Source: DATHSN01 sp035464115
GTDB taxonomy: Bacteria > Actinomycetota > Acidimicrobiia > Acidimicrobiales > SKKL01
DNA length: 7,463 nt
Reading direction: 5' to 3'
Assembly (NCBI GenBank): GCA_035464115.1
Contig: DATHSN010000081.1
Span: forward strand, 1-7,463
Shown here: in pieces, positions 5,552 to 7,463 of the stretch
How positions within the stretch are numbered: position 1 is the first letter of the stretch
Layout: every line of letters begins with the position of its first letter
Notes under the pieces: generated by a model
The model's input: the letters and a program-made list of their open reading frames with translations, nothing else
Database searches by the model: none
What the model was told of the DNA's origin: nothing
Translations under genes and position numbers: made by a program

Positions 5552-7017
5552 CCGCGATCGCCCGCCCGTGGCCGCGACCGCAGGGCCCCCTGCTCGCCAG
5601 GGCGGTCGTCCCGGCGGCGCTGGTCGGCGCCGCCGCCGTCCCCGCGCTCGCCCTGCGCACCGGACGGGTGACGGTGGCGCTCGGTGCGGCGCTGGCCGGC
5701 CTGTTCGTCCTGCTCGTCCGGTTCCGCGCCGAGGTGCTGGTGGCGGCGGTGATCGCCATGTCCGTCACCACCCTCACCGCCGGGTTCCCGCTCGGGGTGG
5801 AGGTCGCCGGGTTCCGGCTGGCCGTCTACGACGTGCTGTTGGTGGCGGCGGTGGTGATCGCGCTGGAGCGCCCCGCACCGTTCCACCTCGGGCCACTGCT
5901 GCCGATCGCGGTGGCGGCCACGGCCATGGGCGTGGTCCTGGGGAAGGTCAACGGGGCGGCGATCGACGTCCAGGTGGACGAGGCCCGTTCGGTCGCCTAC
6001 CTCCTCGCCGGTCTCGCCCTCAGCCGCTACCTGACCTGTGACCGTCTGCTGCAGGCAGGGAGCAGGCTGGTCGCCGGCGTGCTCTGGGTCTCGTTGGCGG
6101 TCGTCCTGGCCAACCTGGTCGTCGGCGTGGCCATCGCCGCCAGCGAAGGGCAGGCCCACCTCGCCCGGGGGACCAGCGGGGCCGGCTCGAGCGCGGTCGA
6201 GTTCGGCGCCACCCGCTACGTGACGGTCACCACCCACCTGGCGCTGCTGGTCCTCGCCGCGCTGCTGGCCTACGCCGCCCTGCCCGGCGACCGGCCGGTC
6301 CTCCGCATCCATCGGGGTCTGCTGGTGGCACTGCTCGTCCCCGCCGCCGTGCTGGTGGTGTTCAGCTTCAGCCGCAACACCGTGCTCGGGCTCGTCGCCG
6401 CGCTGCTGTTCACCCTCGTCGCCACCCGATCGCTCCGCTCGTACGTGGACCTGGCCATCCGCAGCGTCGCCGCCGTCGCCACCCTCGTGCTGGTCTCGCT
6501 GCTCCTCTTCCCGGCCCCCACCCAGGAGGTGGCCGCGACCTTCGCCGGTCGTGTCCTGGCCGGGACCTCTGCGGACGCGCTGGCGATCGACTCCGGGGTC
6601 CAGTTCCGCCAGATCGAGAGCGAGCTCGCGCTCACGTCGCTCCGCGAGAACCCGCTCGTCGGGATCGGGTTCGGCACCAGCTACCGACCCGACCTCGCGC
6701 AGGATCCGTTCCCGGCCGACGCCTCCGACTACGCGCGGAGCTACGTCCACAACTGGTACCTGTGGTTGGCGACCAAGCTCGGCGTGATCGGCGCCGTGCC
6801 GATCATCGCGATCCTCGTGGTCGCCCTCGCCCGCTCGCTCGTCGGGACCCCCAGCCAGGTCGTCCTCGCCAGCGGGCTCGCCGCCATCGTCGCCGTCGGG
6901 GTCGTGTGGTCGACCCTCCGGGAAGCCGGCATGGCCCTGGTGATCGGCCTGATCGCCGGGTGCCTCTCCCGCCCTGAGCCGGAGGGCGCCATCAGCGGAC
7001 ATCGGAGCACGACGTGA
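5548..7017 (+). CDS. O-antigen ligase/polymerase-like polytopic membrane protein (Wzy/WaaL type)
   Basis: A 489-residue, strongly hydrophobic protein with about 12-14 predicted membrane helices by eye (first about residues 15-36, last about 462-476). A long hydrophilic loop, about 326-402, precedes the last three helices, the typical architecture of Wzy_C/O-antigen ligase proteins. Within and near it are FSFSRNTVLGLV (272-283, with Ser275-Arg276), SLRENPLVGIGFG (364-376) and YVHNWYLWLATKLGVIG, with His401 and Asn402; the ENPLxGxG and HNxxL patterns are common in this superfamily. It would join undecaprenyl-linked repeat units into polymer, or transfer the glycan, on the outer face of the membrane. 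In an actinobacterium lacking lipopolysaccharide a polymerase role is likelier. The start is GTG 5548, inside the GTGA overlap with the upstream stop. No strong ribosome binding site is seen, only GGGTG at about 5538. Its own stop overlaps the next GTG in the same way. Polymerase versus ligase cannot be settled from sequence. Confidence 0.87.
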   Translation: MTAIARPWPRPQGPLLARAVVPAALVGAAAVPALALRTGRVTVALGAALAGLFVLLVRFRAEVLVAAVIAMSVTTLTAGFPLGVEVAGFRLAVYDVLLVAAVVIALERPAPFHLGPLLPIAVAATAMGVVLGKVNGAAIDVQVDEARSVAYLLAGLALSRYLTCDRLLQAGSRLVAGVLWVSLAVVLANLVVGVAIAASEGQAHLARGTSGAGSSAVEFGATRYVTVTTHLALLVLAALLAYAALPGDRPVLRIHRGLLVALLVPAAVLVVFSFSRNTVLGLVAALLFTLVATRSLRSYVDLAIRSVAAVATLVLVSLLLFPAPTQEVAATFAGRVLAGTSADALAIDSGVQFRQIESELALTSLRENPLVGIGFGTSYRPDLAQDPFPADASDYARSYVHNWYLWLATKLGVIGAVPIIAILVVALARSLVGTPSQVVLASGLAAIVAVGVVWSTLREAGMALVIGLIAGCLSRPEPEGAISGHRSTT

Positions 7018-7463
7018 CCGAGCGCGACTACCTCACGAGCCTCCGCCGCCACTGGCGGCTGGGCCTGAGCTGCGTGATCCTCGCGGTGCTGGCGGCCGTG
7101 ATCTTCACCGCGACCGTCACGCCGACCTACCGGGCCACGGCCACCGTGTTCGTCTCGGTCCGCATCGACGAGCCGGGGTCGGCGTACCAGGCCGGGATGT
7201 TCACCCAGCAGCGCGTCCAGTCCTACGCCGCCATCGTCGACTCGCCGTCGGGCATGGAGGTCGTCGTCGACGAGCTCGAGCTCGAGCTCACCGCCGACGA
7301 GCTGGCCGGCCGCGTGACCGCTGAAGCACCGATCGACACCGGGCTGCTCAAGATCTCCGCCGAGCACCCCTCCGCGGTGGTGGCGCGCGAGATCGCCCAC
7401 GCGGCCGCGGCCGCCTTCGCCGAGCAGGTGCCGGTGCTGGAGCAGGTGGCGGGCACCGCCGAA
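7014..7463 (+). CDS. Wzz/chain-length determinant (polysaccharide co-polymerase) N-terminal domain, partial
   Basis: The reading frame opens at GTG 7014, overlapping the upstream stop by 4 bases (GTGA), and is still open at the right edge after 150 residues. A short charged cytoplasmic start (TERDYLTSLRRHWR) is followed by one membrane helix, about residues 16-34, and then TPTYRATATVFVSV, the typical beginning of the Wzz periplasmic/extracellular domain in chain-length regulators and YveK/CapA-like proteins. Next come QQRVQSYAAIVDSP and a helix-rich region ending at LEQVAGTAE. Such proteins control polymer length with a Wzy polymerase, matching the gene directly upstream. Whether it continues into a second membrane helix and a fused BY-type tyrosine kinase, common in actinobacteria, cannot be seen here. 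It has no recognisable ribosome binding site apart from the coupling overlap. Confidence 0.86.
   Translation, partial: MTERDYLTSLRRHWRLGLSCVILAVLAAVIFTATVTPTYRATATVFVSVRIDEPGSAYQAGMFTQQRVQSYAAIVDSPSGMEVVVDELELELTADELAGRVTAEAPIDTGLLKISAEHPSAVVAREIAHAAAAAFAEQVPVLEQVAGTAE
7272..7289. repeat. Triple GAGCTC tandem repeat within the Wzz-like gene
   Basis: GAGCTCGAGCTCGAGCTC is three 6-base units in tandem and also a perfect 18-base palindrome. In frame it encodes Glu-Leu three times within a helical stretch of the Wzz domain, so it may simply reflect codon bias for Glu (GAG) and Leu (CTC). Confidence 0.5.

Noticed and set aside
5509..7002. A 497-codon minus-strand open frame opposite the polymerase-like gene
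   Set aside because: The product is almost entirely Asp, Glu, Gly, Arg, His and Gln with no hydrophobic core. It is the antisense image of a hydrophobic membrane protein.

Overview
The window is very GC-rich (roughly 70% or more by eye), with GC-rich third codon positions, GTG as well as ATG starts, and tightly overlapping genes. This suggests a high-GC actinobacterium. Acidimicrobiia or a relative would fit, but that placement is inference, and nothing here fixes a genus.

Layout: two divergent gene strings face away from a 133-base gap (3272-3404). Leftward (minus strand), in transcription order: a CE4-like polysaccharide deacetylase-family protein (3271 to 1730), a Gfo/Idh/MocA nucleotide-sugar dehydrogenase (1730 to 708), and a DegT/DnrJ/EryC1/StrS sugar aminotransferase (711 to the left edge, incomplete). 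Rightward (plus strand): two GT4-type glycosyltransferases (3405-4520 and 4517-5551), a polytopic O-antigen ligase/polymerase-like protein (5548-7017), and the beginning of a Wzz-type chain-length/polysaccharide co-polymerase protein (7014 to the right edge, incomplete). Every gene junction within each string overlaps by 1 or 4 bases (TGATG, ATGA, ATGA, GTGA, GTGA), so each string is almost certainly one operon with coupled translation.

How it works together: this is the middle of a surface- or exo-polysaccharide biosynthesis locus of the Wzx/Wzy type. The dehydrogenase and aminotransferase together would make a 3-amino (or related amino) nucleotide sugar. The two glycosyltransferases would add sugars to a lipid-linked repeat unit on the cytoplasmic side. 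The polytopic protein would polymerise or ligate the units outside the membrane, and the Wzz-like protein would set chain length. The deacetylase-like protein has no evident signal peptide, so it may act on a precursor in the cytoplasm. The initiating transferase, flippase, N-acetyltransferase and any tyrosine kinase are not in the window and would be expected beyond its ends.

I found no RNA genes, mobile elements, CRISPR arrays or convincing terminators. I see no entirely new system. The points most worth a second look are the signal-less deacetylase with an altered motif 1, the palindromes in the divergent control region, and an unusual lysine in the aminotransferase.
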